A stretch of DNA of 55,869 bases, from the NCBI GenBank assembly GCA_958451615.1, contig CAUDQR010000016.1, positions 1 to 55,869 on the forward strand, read 5' to 3'. This DNA comes from an uncultured Collinsella sp. GTDB lineage: Bacteria > Actinomycetota > Coriobacteriia > Coriobacteriales > Coriobacteriaceae. This document shows, one piece after another, positions 25,095-33,742 of the stretch (position 1 is the first letter of the stretch; every line of letters begins with the position of its first letter). Both the position numbers and the translations under genes were made by a program. The notes under the pieces are model-generated. The model did not search any database, was not told where the DNA came from, and saw only the letters and a list, made by a program, of their open reading frames with translations.

Positions 25095-26847
25095 GGTCTA
25101 GGTATCCTCTCACGTCTGCTTCGTAGTCCTCGATAATCTGCGGCCCTGCCGCGCTAAATTCAATTACGGTGTCGCCCACCAGGTCAAAGAGCGCCTCGTT
25201 GATGGTATCGACGAGCATGTCCTCGCTCTGCTCCGATTGCACTACCGCCGATTCCGCCTGTACTGCGTTGTGCTCGAGCAGCGCGCGGAGATAGGCGTCT
25301 GCGGCGGGCGCGAGTTCGTTCGTGGCGTCAGCGGGCGCAGCAGCTGCGAACGCGGGCGTCGGTGCGAGAAGCGGTGCCACGACGCCAAACTGTTCGGTGG
25401 ATATGGTCGGCTCGTCGGACTCGTCCTGCCCTGCGGCCGCCGCGACCGCCTCGACCGTCGCGGCGGCCGCAGGCTCGGCTTCCGGTTGCCCTGAGTCCGC
25501 TGCCTCGGCTTCTGCGGACGCGCCGTCCTCGCGTTCCTCGTCGATCAAAAGCGCTTCGCGCGTTTGTGCGGCAGCGCTCCGAATGTGCCCCAGCTGGCTC
25601 AAATCGATATCGATCTTGACGGGCTGGTGTGCGGCGTCCCACGAAAGCCATGCCACAATCTCGTCATCGATAATCTTGGCCAGATATTTGGGGACCTTTT
25701 CTTCCTTAAGGGGATGGGCGGGGTCCAGCGCCAGGCGCAGGCGTTGGTCGCAGGCGCGCATCATTTCACCGAGCTTGCTGCTCTTTTGCCTGCTACCGTG
25801 AATCCGCATGCATTCCCAAAAACCGTTTTGGCAACGGTAGATACGGATGGGGTCCAGACGGTATTCGCAGTCCTCGTGGCGCTCGGGCGCAAAGAATACG
25901 GCCGAGGCAAACATGGTGTAGGGCATGGCCGTCTCCTCCCCAAATAAACTTGCCACGATGCCGGTCTTTCGGTGCGTGTCATAGTAGCGCGCCATGCGGA
26001 CATACACGGCGCACGCCACGTGGCGCAGATCGCGGTGGTGGCTGCGGTCGAGCCGCGAGTTACTTAGGTTGTACGTGGAGAGGGCGTTGATGGCGGCCAT
26101 GAGTCGCTCCTCGCGCACCTCATCGGGCGGAAGGGGGAGCGTGGGCTCGGAGGTTTTGCGACGCTTAGGGGTCTGGCCGGACGGTGCCGGTGCCGGTACA
26201 AGGTCTCGCGCCGCGCGTCGCAGCTCGATAAGGGCGTTATCGAACATGACGGTTTTAGAGTCACGAAGCAGCTTGGGGTCGAGCCCGTGGAACACGGCGT
26301 AATCTTGCAGCCACACGCGCGCAAACCGGTCGATGCCGGGCTCGAAGGCGCGATAGACATCCCAAAAAGCCCTGATCTTGTTAAAACCATCGAGTGGATT
26401 ATCTACGCCAATGCCGCAAATCAGCTCATAGAGATACAGAAAGGCAAAGGACGTAGACGTTTCCTCGACGGTTCCGCGGCGCACTTGGGCACGCCAGGTA
26501 AAGTAGCCGCGCAGCTGCCGGTCGCTCATGGCGTTGTAGGTGGGAAAGTACGACTTAAAGGTGCCGTTGTAGGGACAGTCGTCCTCAAAGTCGGCCATCA
26601 GCAGGCCCTGGCGGTAAAAAAGCTCGGCTTCCGAAAGCCAGCGGCCCGCACCGCCCTTGGGGTCATCCTGCCAGCGCGATATCTCGCGCATTTTACGGTA
26701 CTGGTCGGGGAGGAAATTCTGCATCTGTCGGCCGGTTTTGAGAATCGGCTCGTCTGCGTAGGTTTCGTTTGAGAAGCGGGCGGACTGATGGGTCCGGGCC
26801 TCGGCCATGATGCGCTCGATGAGCATCTTGATGTCCTGGTCGGCCAC
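25087..26847 (-). CDS. TerB-N/TerB-C domain protein
   Basis: 586 aa. Residues about 35-230 match the TerB N-terminal domain (RQMQNFLPDQYRKMREISRW, FYRQGLLMADFEDD, YNAMSDRQLRGYFTWRAQVRRG). The TerB-C pattern starts at VKIDIDLSQLGHIRSAAAQT and ends at NEALFDLVGDTVIEF, split by an Ala/Glu-rich linker (about 440-540). TerB-related domains are known from tellurite-resistance and stress-response gene neighbourhoods. GTG 26847 has GAGGAG upstream. It is the first gene of the operon with the ATPase and helicase. Probably a scaffold or sensor; the function has not been shown. Confidence 0.82.
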   Translation of the reverse strand: MADQDIKMLIERIMAEARTHQSARFSNETYADEPILKTGRQMQNFLPDQYRKMREISRWQDDPKGGAGRWLSEAELFYRQGLLMADFEDDCPYNGTFKSYFPTYNAMSDRQLRGYFTWRAQVRRGTVEETSTSFAFLYLYELICGIGVDNPLDGFNKIRAFWDVYRAFEPGIDRFARVWLQDYAVFHGLDPKLLRDSKTVMFDNALIELRRAARDLVPAPAPSGQTPKRRKTSEPTLPLPPDEVREERLMAAINALSTYNLSNSRLDRSHHRDLRHVACAVYVRMARYYDTHRKTGIVASLFGEETAMPYTMFASAVFFAPERHEDCEYRLDPIRIYRCQNGFWECMRIHGSRQKSSKLGEMMRACDQRLRLALDPAHPLKEEKVPKYLAKIIDDEIVAWLSWDAAHQPVKIDIDLSQLGHIRSAAAQTREALLIDEEREDGASAEAEAADSGQPEAEPAAAATVEAVAAAAGQDESDEPTISTEQFGVVAPLLAPTPAFAAAAPADATNELAPAADAYLRALLEHNAVQAESAVVQSEQSEDMLVDTINEALFDLVGDTVIEFSAAGPQIIEDYEADVRGYLDHE

Positions 26848-26934
26848 CGCTCCTCCTCTCGAACACAGCTACGGTGACCTCATATCATAGCACAGCATCA
26901 AACAGATGTTCGAGATACCGCTGCGTTGATAGAT

Positions 26935-27651
26935 TTAGAACAGGAGGGCGTAGATGACGGCGATGACGACGGAGGGAAGCATATTGGCCGTGCGGAAGGT
27001 CTGAGGACGGATGAGGTTGACGCCGACGCAGAAGATGAGCATGGAGCCTACGAGCGAAAGGCTGTTGAGGGCCGCTGCGGTCATGATGGGGGAGAGCGCG
27101 CCGGCAAACAACGTAATCGTCCCCTGGAACACGGTGACGGGCAGGGCGGAGAAGATGCAGCCGCGGCCAAGCGAGGCCGTCATGGTGCAGACGATGATGC
27201 AGTCCAGTGTGCCCTTGAGGGCAAGCGTTGACCAGTCGCCGAGCAGGCCGTCCTGAATCGATCCCACAATGGCCATGGCGCCGATGCACACGGTGAGTGA
27301 AGTCGAGACAAAAGCGCTGGTAAATTCGTTATCGCCCTCACTGCCAGTCTTGCGCTTGAGCCATTCGCCAAGGTTCTCGATGGCGGCCTCCAAGTTGATG
27401 GCCTCGCCGATGAGCGAACCGAGCGCAAATGAGACGATGAGCATGGTGGTACCGGTGGTCGACAGCGCCTTTCCATCGATGACGAGCATCTTTTGCATGG
27501 TGCCGCCCAGGCCGATAAACAGGACGCACAGCCCCGATGCTTTCATGAGCGTGTCTTGGATGCACGGTGTAATGAAGCGGCCGCCCGCTAATCCCAAAAG
27601 ACCGCCCGCAACTAAAAGCACAACGTTGATGACTGTTCCCAAGCCCGGCAT
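26935..27651 (-). CDS. DUF554 family membrane protein
   Basis: 238 aa with about seven hydrophobic helices, starting MPGLGTVINVVLLVAGG; GLLGLAGGRF, LFIGLGGTM and GSLIGEAINLE are typical of the DUF554 (YdfK/YqgA) family. ATG 27651 with GGAGG upstream is chosen over a longer in-frame start that would add Cys-rich, non-homologous residues. It is transcribed toward the TerB operon but is divided from it by 87 nt. Transport substrate unknown. Confidence 0.88.
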   Translation of the reverse strand: MPGLGTVINVVLLVAGGLLGLAGGRFITPCIQDTLMKASGLCVLFIGLGGTMQKMLVIDGKALSTTGTTMLIVSFALGSLIGEAINLEAAIENLGEWLKRKTGSEGDNEFTSAFVSTSLTVCIGAMAIVGSIQDGLLGDWSTLALKGTLDCIIVCTMTASLGRGCIFSALPVTVFQGTITLFAGALSPIMTAAALNSLSLVGSMLIFCVGVNLIRPQTFRTANMLPSVVIAVIYALLF

Positions 27652-27769
27652 GAGCCCTCCTGTATTGATGCCAACGTGGCAATCGTAGCAGAACGAAATG
27701 CGAGGCACATCGCGACTCATCTAATACGTTATATAAGTGGTGTTAGGAATGATGCGCAGCATTTAAGCC

Positions 27770-29200
27770 TCAGGTGGTTGTCGGGACATAGGGATAGTAG
27801 TCAAAGCGCAGTGTCATAAGCCGCTGTGGGGATTCAATAGCCGCGGCGATGATATTGGCATCGCGGGCACGATCAAACCCTTCGAGTTCGATTTGATACG
27901 AGACGTCTTGCATAATGTCCAGACGTCGCCAGGCTAGGAGTGTGTCGCCATCGAATTCCAAGGTTTTGCCTCCGTCTGGGGCAACGGCGTATAGACGCAG
28001 TTTAGCGGTGGTTGCAGGGTCGACAACCGTGACCTTTTTAATTTCGTTTCGAGTATTCTTGGCGCCCAACAGGGTGAGCAGTGTTGGGGCCACGACCTCG
28101 CCCGATGGCAAAAAGACGACTTCGATGGATTCGGGAAATGCGATGATGGCCGACTTGCGGACGGGCTGATTGGCGGCGGCAACTTCGATGTTCGCAGCGT
28201 CGATGACCTCCGCGTGGTCGAGCGCGGCAAGCACGCAGCAGTTACCTTCATCGATCTCTTGAGGATCAGCAAGCCCCAGACTGTCCGCGAGCTCGGGATC
28301 GTTTGGATCGGTAGCGGGCTCATTCGGTGCTTCGAAAGAAGCTGGGACGCTGTTTGTCGGCGACGGCGTGTCGCCCGCACCTGCTTCTTTGTCCGCGCTC
28401 TCTTCTTGTGTGGTTGCGTTGATGGGTTCGTCGTTTGAGGGGAGCGTCTTGGCGTCAAGCGTGGAGGGGACAATCCCGATGGCTCCGGATCCGTTCCACT
28501 CCACTTCGAGAAGCGCCGGGTCGGCAAGAATACGTTGCCTGCTTTGCGCGTGGGCATCGATTTCAATAGGGCCTGCCTCTATCCCTCGTGTAAGGCTGAG
28601 TGATCCGGCTGGCTTCTCGAAATGAGCGTCTGTGTCTTCGGTGCTGGCGGCGTAGAACAGCAGGGATGCTTCTCCCGCCGCGATGGCATCGGTGCCCGCC
28701 TTGGTCAGCCGCAGCGATGCCGTGAATGAGAGGGTGGGCTGCACATCGTCTGCATTCGCGGCGGCGCAGCCCAGACATATACCGCCTCCTTTCTCGAAAA
28801 ACGCACCGTCGAAGGCGACCTTCGCTCCGTTCGCCGAGTCATCGACCGAAGCGATATCGATGCGCAACCCCAAATCGCACGGATCGCCATCTGCATCGAG
28901 CACAATCGAGCGCCACGTGCAGACGGCGCACCCCGCCTGGGAGCCGTTTGCCTTGTTCGAACGATTGATATCCACGACTATCGAGCCGTCCGTATTACGA
29001 CGAAGGCATCCCGAGGTTGAGATTGCGGCCTGTGCGAACGAAAAACGCTTGCACGCAATGGCGCTCGACGGATTTGGTGCGGAGCTTAGGGCTGCTGGTA
29101 AGGAGTCTGCCATGACGGGAGTCGCCCAAGCGGCGACAGGCGTTCCGGTTGCGAGCGCGCCGCAGAGTGCGACGACGGGCAAAAGGTTCTTCGATGCCAT
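27770..29200 (-). CDS. Secreted hypothetical protein
   Basis: 476 aa with a signal peptide (MASKNLLPVVALCGALATG...AAWA, likely cut near residue 26-31). The mature part has Cys pairs (CAVC, CLGC, NCC) suggesting disulfides or metal sites, an acidic Pro/Ser/Thr linker at about 255-310, and beta-rich flanks. No C-terminal anchor is visible. AAGGAG precedes ATG 29200. Last gene of a five-gene surface operon. Family not recognised. Confidence 0.7.
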   Translation of the reverse strand: MASKNLLPVVALCGALATGTPVAAWATPVMADSLPAALSSAPNPSSAIACKRFSFAQAAISTSGCLRRNTDGSIVVDINRSNKANGSQAGCAVCTWRSIVLDADGDPCDLGLRIDIASVDDSANGAKVAFDGAFFEKGGGICLGCAAANADDVQPTLSFTASLRLTKAGTDAIAAGEASLLFYAASTEDTDAHFEKPAGSLSLTRGIEAGPIEIDAHAQSRQRILADPALLEVEWNGSGAIGIVPSTLDAKTLPSNDEPINATTQEESADKEAGAGDTPSPTNSVPASFEAPNEPATDPNDPELADSLGLADPQEIDEGNCCVLAALDHAEVIDAANIEVAAANQPVRKSAIIAFPESIEVVFLPSGEVVAPTLLTLLGAKNTRNEIKKVTVVDPATTAKLRLYAVAPDGGKTLEFDGDTLLAWRRLDIMQDVSYQIELEGFDRARDANIIAAAIESPQRLMTLRFDYYPYVPTTT

Positions 29201-29218
29201 GGGGTCTCCTTAGCTAAT

Positions 29219-29530
29219 TTAGTGCGGCCTGTCCGTGTTTCGTTTCTGGCTGCGTTTGATGTGCAGACCGAGGCCGGCGGTTCCCGCGCCTGCTGCCGTG
29301 GCGCCTGCTGCCAAGAGCCATCGTCTGTCGTCTGTCTGTGCCAACGGTTCCTTGCAGTTGCCGCGGTCGAGCTCCGAGAGGTCGACCGTCACCTGCGTGG
29401 CGGCCTGCGCCTGTTCTTGCTGGGCAAAGGCCATGGCTGGCCCAAACGCTAGGATACTGACGGCGGTGGCCAGGGCGACGGCCTTATGCCGTGTGCGCAC
29501 CGGGCTCGACCGTCCAGGTGATCGTTGCAA
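29219..29530 (-). CDS. Small surface protein with LAQTD-type tail
   Basis: 103 aa: an N-terminal signal peptide (up to about AMAFAQQ), a short mature segment, then LAQTDD, a hydrophobic stretch WLLAAGATAAGAGTAGLGL and a basic tail HIKRSQKR. This is the layout of a sortase substrate. High-GC Gram-positives use LAxTG motifs (class E sortase), but here the fifth residue is Asp, so anchoring is uncertain. TTG 29530 (GAAGG 8 nt upstream) or GTG 29497 are candidate starts. The start overlaps the upstream gene by 47 nt. Confidence 0.62.
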   Translation of the reverse strand: MQRSPGRSSPVRTRHKAVALATAVSILAFGPAMAFAQQEQAQAATQVTVDLSELDRGNCKEPLAQTDDRRWLLAAGATAAGAGTAGLGLHIKRSQKRNTDRPH

Positions 29531-30083
29531 CTTGATCGCCTTCGCCGGTTACGCGGAAGATGTCGCGCGTGACGCGGGCGACGTTTCCGCTTGTCTTGAG
29601 CTTAATTTTGTCCGTGCCGCCGGCAATGCCCTGGTAGCCCATGTCGAAGGCTGCATTCTTGGAAAGATCGAGGCCCGTCTCCTGCATTGCGGCGCTGGCG
29701 TTCTGGAGTGCGCCGTCGGGGCCGACCTTAAAGTCGATGGAATTCTGCGCGGTTCCGGCCTTGGCGTCGGCGGCAATGGTCCAGGTGTTCATGGCGTCGA
29801 TCTTCATGTTGGTGACATGGATGCCGTAGGCCGAATGATTGTCGATGGTGGTCGCGTCTTCTGAGGGGCCCTGAAGCGTGCCGTCGGCCTTGGCGACGAA
29901 GGGAATAACCGTCGGAACTTTGAACTCTACGTTGTCGATCTCGGTCCTGACCATTACTTTCGTGGTTCCAACGCGCCCGGCTGCCAGAGCTGGCGTCGGG
30001 GCGGCGCCCATTGCGAGCGCGAGCGCGAGCCCTGCGCCCACGACGAGCGCTCTGGCTCCGTTCATGTTCCTGGTGATGTCCAT
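29484..30083 (-). CDS. Secreted surface-subunit-like hypothetical protein
   Basis: 199 aa. Signal peptide MDITRNMNGARALVVGAGLA...ALAA (cut near 35). The mature part has VPTVIPFVAKADGTLQGPSE, TIDNHSAYGIHVTNMKI and a final ITWTVEP, a pattern seen in small beta-sandwich surface proteins of anaerobic gut Gram-positives (WxL- or camelysin-like in outline). AAAGGA precedes ATG 30083. It sits between a membrane protein that resembles its usual partner and the small tail protein. Possible fimbrial or surface-layer subunit; inference only. Confidence 0.65.
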   Translation of the reverse strand: MDITRNMNGARALVVGAGLALALAMGAAPTPALAAGRVGTTKVMVRTEIDNVEFKVPTVIPFVAKADGTLQGPSEDATTIDNHSAYGIHVTNMKIDAMNTWTIAADAKAGTAQNSIDFKVGPDGALQNASAAMQETGLDLSKNAAFDMGYQGIAGGTDKIKLKTSGNVARVTRDIFRVTGEGDQVATITWTVEPGAHTA

Positions 30084-30173
30084 GGTCGTTCCTTTCTATT
30101 CGCCGCGGGCCGTCCCCGCGATGATTGGACGAATGCTGGTGAATTGCGTGCGGTGCCGCGTCGGCCGAAAAAG

Positions 30174-30683
30174 CTAGTTCTCGGCTTGCTCAACCCGTAC
30201 CTTGACACGTGTCGGATTGCCGTGGCTGTCGAGGGTCTTGGCATCGAGTGCCTGGATCTCGATGTATGCCTCGCCTTCTTTGATGTCGCCGGCGGGGCAC
30301 GTCTCGATTGTCTTGCCGGTCTCGACCACACCGGATTCGTACATGGTCTCGTCGTTTTGGATGACGCGGAATCGCTGGGGAAATTTATTGTCTTGGACGT
30401 TTTGCACGTTGACGCGCAGCTTGCCGTCCTCCTGTAGCTGAGCGACCGGCGCGACCGAAATCGTCATCATGTTGTCGCGGACGATGGCATCGAGCTCATC
30501 TTGGATTTCTTGTCGCGATTTACCCTCTGCCGTCGTGACTGAGGCGCCCGCTTCGGGCACGGGCTGCGACTGCCAGGCGTATAGCCCTACGGCGATGAGG
30601 GCGCAGACGATAGCCAGACAGACAACGACGAGTTTCTTGCGACGCCCCAGTCCTGCGAGGCGGGGCGGCTTCTTCGCACTCAT
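30174..30683 (-). CDS. Membrane-anchored extracytoplasmic protein of the surface operon
   Basis: 169 aa: a basic N terminus, one membrane helix (LVVVCLAIVCALIAVGLYAW, about 18-37), then an extracytoplasmic domain with DELDAIVRDNMMTISVAP, FRVIQNDETMYESGVVETGKTIE and GEAYIEIQALD. The YESGxxxxGxxIE pattern recurs in small Gram-positive membrane proteins encoded beside surface subunits. The start overlaps the preceding gene by 4 nt (ATGA). Role in surface-subunit handling is inferred from context. Confidence 0.68.
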   Translation of the reverse strand: MSAKKPPRLAGLGRRKKLVVVCLAIVCALIAVGLYAWQSQPVPEAGASVTTAEGKSRQEIQDELDAIVRDNMMTISVAPVAQLQEDGKLRVNVQNVQDNKFPQRFRVIQNDETMYESGVVETGKTIETCPAGDIKEGEAYIEIQALDAKTLDSHGNPTRVKVRVEQAEN

Positions 30684-30976
30684 GCGGCGTCCTTGGTGGT
30701 GTAGACACGTGCGAACGTGGACGGGTCCGCTCCAAAGAGCATGTGAAGCATCAGGCGGCGCGAGTAGATGAGCTCGTCAAAGTCGTGAGGGAGCTCGATG
30801 TCGTGGATACGCGCGATGTGGTGGGCGAGCGCCGAGAACGACTCGGGGTCGCAGATAACATCGGTGGTGACGTGGTAGACCGCCGTATCGGGGAACGCCT
30901 CTTCGTCGAAAGGCAGGAGATAGGGATCGTCGTCGACCTCGATGGCGACGCCGTACTGGGGCCAGTAATATGCCAT
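30680..30976 (-). CDS. Hypothetical cytoplasmic protein, first gene of surface operon
   Basis: 98 aa, no signal or membrane segment, beginning MAYYWPQYGVAIEVDDDPYLLPFDEEAFPD. GGGAGG precedes ATG 30976. It is coupled to the membrane protein gene by a 4-nt overlap. YYWPQYGVAIEVDD looks like a small domain seen in Coriobacteriia proteins of unknown role; I do not recognise a function. Confidence 0.65.
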   Translation of the reverse strand: MAYYWPQYGVAIEVDDDPYLLPFDEEAFPDTAVYHVTTDVICDPESFSALAHHIARIHDIELPHDFDELIYSRRLMLHMLFGADPSTFARVYTTKDAA

Positions 30977-31322
30977 GGGAACCTCCCTGCTTCTGGGGCC
31001 AAAACTTCTATCGGTTTTGGCTGTCGACGCCGACCGTATCAGCCGCTACTTGACCAATTTCTGACCAAATGCTTGACGGATTGACATCTCCGCAGGTAAA
31101 AGGTGGAAAAAAATACTTCAACTTTTTTCGAGCGACAATCGAGCGGTCGGCGACGGCGGGGCGATATTTGTCAAAAGCATCGTCTGCCGAGGAAGCCTTG
31201 CCGTTCGCCGAATTGCACAAACGTAAAAATCGCCAATTATGGAGACGGTCTCGAACACGTCGACGAAACGATGCGGTAACATCTCCCTGCAAACACTGTA
31301 GTTAGCTAAAGGGGGAGTCCGC
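30977..31322. other. Intergenic region between surface operon and dehydrogenase operon
   Basis: This 346-nt divergent spacer holds no convincing gene. It contains direct TGACCAA repeats near 31050-31065, a palindrome GAGACGGTCTC at 31242-31252 and a GGGGGAG ribosome site before GTG 31323. Promoters for both operons must lie here, but no strong -35/-10 pair stands out. Confidence 0.5.
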
Positions 31323-32924
31323 GTGTCTGCAACCATCAAACCCTTCACCGACGAGTTCGAAGAGTATGGCCGCGATGAATCTCGCGCATCGGGCGAAGCA
31401 TCGAGCATCTCGTTTCCGACAACGGAAGACGAGGTCCGTGCCATTTTGGAAAAGCTCCATGCCGAGCGTGTCCCGGTAACGGTTCAGGGCGCCCGAACCG
31501 GCCTTGCCGCCGGTGCCGTGCCCCACGGCGGGCATATCCTCAATACTTCCCGTATGAATCGCTACTTGGGCCTTCGCCGCGATGAACAAGGCCAATTTTT
31601 GCTGCGCGTGGAGCCGGGCGTTGTGCTCTCGGAGCTGCGCAAGCAGCTGAGCAAGAAGATGCTGCCGACCGCTGGTTGGGACCAGGCATCGCTTAAGGCC
31701 TACGAGGAGTTCCAAGAGTCCCCCGAGCAGTTCTTTCCCACCGATCCCACCGAGGCATCTGCCTGTCTGGGTGGCATGGCGGCATGCAACGCCTCCGGCG
31801 CCCGCAGCTATGCTTACGGCCCCATGCGCCCACATATCACGGGACTCCACGTCGCACTGGCTGATGGCGATTTGCTTGAGCTTCAGCGCGGCGAGGCTTT
31901 TACCCAGGGCCGCCACCTGTCGCTCGTGACGGCAGCGGGCCGTACGCTCGAGCTCGATCTTCCCGGCTATACCATGCCCGAGACAAAAAATGCCTCAGGC
32001 TATTTCGTTGCGGACGATATGGACGCCATCGACCTCTTTATCGGCGCGTGCGGCACGCTCGGCGTTATCACCGAGCTCGAGATTGCCCTGCAGGCGGCGC
32101 CTGCGGTCGTTTGGGGTGTGAGTTGCTTTTTCGATAGCGAGGACAAGGCGGTGTCCTTTACCGATTCCGTGCGCCCTGTCCTGTCCCATGCGGCTGCCAT
32201 CGAGTACTTCGATGCTGGCGCCCTGGATATCCTGCGTCGCCAGCGCGAGCAGTCGACGGCGTTTGCCTCGCTGCCGGCGCTCGACGACGAGGCAAAGGTC
32301 TGTGTCTACGTGGAGCTCGACTGCGATGACGAGGCGCAGGCGACCGAGGAGCTGTACCACCTGGGATGGGTGCTGGAGTTTGCGGGCGGCCGCGACGATG
32401 CGACATGGGTCGCCCGCACCGAAGTCGATCGCGAGTGCCAGCGGTTCTTCCGCCACGCGGTGCCCGAGAGCGTCAACATGCTCATTGACGAGCGTCGCCG
32501 CACCGACCCCACCATTACCAAGCTGGGATCGGATATGTCGGTGCCCAATGCACGCCTTGCCGATGTCGTGGCCCTCTATCGCCGCACGCTGGCCGAAAGC
32601 GGGCTTGAGTCTGCTGCCTGGGGACACATCGGGAACAACCATCTGCATGTGAACATCCTGCCGCGCGATGCGCAAGACTACCGTCGTGGTGGAGAGCTCT
32701 TTGCCCAGTGGGCTTCCGAGGTCACGGCCATGGGCGGTGCCGTTTCTGCCGAACACGGCGTCGGCAAGATCAAGGCGGGCTTCTTGGAGACGATGTACGG
32801 CCACGAGGCCATGGTCGAGTCGGCGCGCCTCAAACTCCAGCTCGATCCTGCCGGCCAGCTGGGTCGCGGCAACCTGTTTACGGAGAAGCTCTTGGATGAA
32901 CTCGTCCAGAAAGGGGGCGCGTGA
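31323..32924 (+). CDS. FAD-binding 2-hydroxy-acid (lactate/glycolate) dehydrogenase, LctD/GlcD-like
   Basis: 533 aa, larger than the usual 460-480. Vanillyl-alcohol-oxidase-type FAD domain: VTVQGARTGLAAGAVPHGG, VEPGVVLSELRK, PTEASACLGGMAACNASGARS. Substrate-domain motifs are GHIGNNHLHVNILP and SAEHGVGKIK. It oxidises lactate or a related 2-hydroxy acid to the 2-oxo acid. It is directly followed by etfB and ferredoxin-fused etfA, the layout of the Acetobacterium lactate dehydrogenase-Etf complex that couples lactate oxidation to NAD by flavin-based electron confurcation. GTG start with GGGGGAG upstream. Cytoplasmic. Confidence 0.88.
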   Translation: MSATIKPFTDEFEEYGRDESRASGEASSISFPTTEDEVRAILEKLHAERVPVTVQGARTGLAAGAVPHGGHILNTSRMNRYLGLRRDEQGQFLLRVEPGVVLSELRKQLSKKMLPTAGWDQASLKAYEEFQESPEQFFPTDPTEASACLGGMAACNASGARSYAYGPMRPHITGLHVALADGDLLELQRGEAFTQGRHLSLVTAAGRTLELDLPGYTMPETKNASGYFVADDMDAIDLFIGACGTLGVITELEIALQAAPAVVWGVSCFFDSEDKAVSFTDSVRPVLSHAAAIEYFDAGALDILRRQREQSTAFASLPALDDEAKVCVYVELDCDDEAQATEELYHLGWVLEFAGGRDDATWVARTEVDRECQRFFRHAVPESVNMLIDERRRTDPTITKLGSDMSVPNARLADVVALYRRTLAESGLESAAWGHIGNNHLHVNILPRDAQDYRRGGELFAQWASEVTAMGGAVSAEHGVGKIKAGFLETMYGHEAMVESARLKLQLDPAGQLGRGNLFTEKLLDELVQKGGA

Positions 32925-32926
32925 AG

Positions 32927-33742
32927 ATGAGTGATTTCCATATGGTGGTGTGCGTCAAGGCGGTGCCCGGAAGCACCGAGGTCAAGATGGACCCCAAGAC
33001 CAATACTATCGTGCGTGATGGCAAGCAGGCGGTCATTAATCCCTTCGATGCAAGTGCCCTCGAATGTGCGCTAGCGCTGAAGGACGACTTTATCGGCTTT
33101 GGCATGGACGTGCGTGTGACGGTGGTGTCGATGGGCATCCCCGCGACCGAATCGCTGCTGCGCGACTGCATCGCCCGCGGTGCCGACGACGCGCTGCTGC
33201 TGACCGACCGAGCCTTTGCGGGCGCCGATACCCTAGCCACCACCTATGCCCTCAAATGCGGCATCGAGGCACTCGATGAGGACTTTGACCTGCTCATCTG
33301 CGGCAAGATGGCAGTGGACGGCGATACGGCCCAGATCGGCCCCGAGCTGGCCGGCGCCTTTGGGGTCCCCTGCGTGACCGACGTGAGCTGTGTGCAGAGC
33401 GCGGGATTTACGACGTGTGGCTCGCTGGCGCTCGTCCACGGCTGCGATGCCGGCGAGGAGACGGTGTACCTGGAGATGCCGTGTGCGATGACGACTGCCA
33501 AGGAGATTGGCCAGCTGCGCATGCCGAGTATTGCCGGTATTCGCGCGGCCGAGGATGCAGACGTGCGCGTGGCCAGCGCTGCCGACGTAAACGCCGACCC
33601 CTCGCGTTGCGGCCTTGCCGGATCACCGACGCAGGTCGTGCGCTCGTTTGTGCCCGACCGTGACCAAACGTGCGAGGCCGTCGAGGGAACGGCGTCCGAG
33701 CAGGCGTTAAAACTTGCCAAGATTATCGAGGGGATGGCATAG
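32927..33742 (+). CDS. etfB: Electron transfer flavoprotein beta subunit, LctB-like
   Basis: 271 aa. The start MVVCVKAVPGSTEVKMDP, the central VVSMGIPATESLLRDCIARGADDALLLTDRAFAGADT and CGKMAVDGDTAQIGPELA are classic EtfB blocks binding FAD/AMP or, in bifurcating types, a second FAD. It overlaps or abuts the dehydrogenase stop (GTG 32921 and ATG 32927 are both possible; ATG has AAGGGGG at better spacing). It delivers electrons between the dehydrogenase and EtfA in the complex. Confidence 0.93.
   Translation: MSDFHMVVCVKAVPGSTEVKMDPKTNTIVRDGKQAVINPFDASALECALALKDDFIGFGMDVRVTVVSMGIPATESLLRDCIARGADDALLLTDRAFAGADTLATTYALKCGIEALDEDFDLLICGKMAVDGDTAQIGPELAGAFGVPCVTDVSCVQSAGFTTCGSLALVHGCDAGEETVYLEMPCAMTTAKEIGQLRMPSIAGIRAAEDADVRVASAADVNADPSRCGLAGSPTQVVRSFVPDRDQTCEAVEGTASEQALKLAKIIEGMA

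Noticed and set aside
21229..26847. Complete BREX system
   Set aside because: Only BrxD-like and helicase parts are present; PglX, PglZ and BrxC-type genes are not found in the window.
31008..31305. Small open frames in the spacer before the 2-hydroxy-acid dehydrogenase
   Set aside because: They occur on both strands, lack ribosome sites and show no family features.
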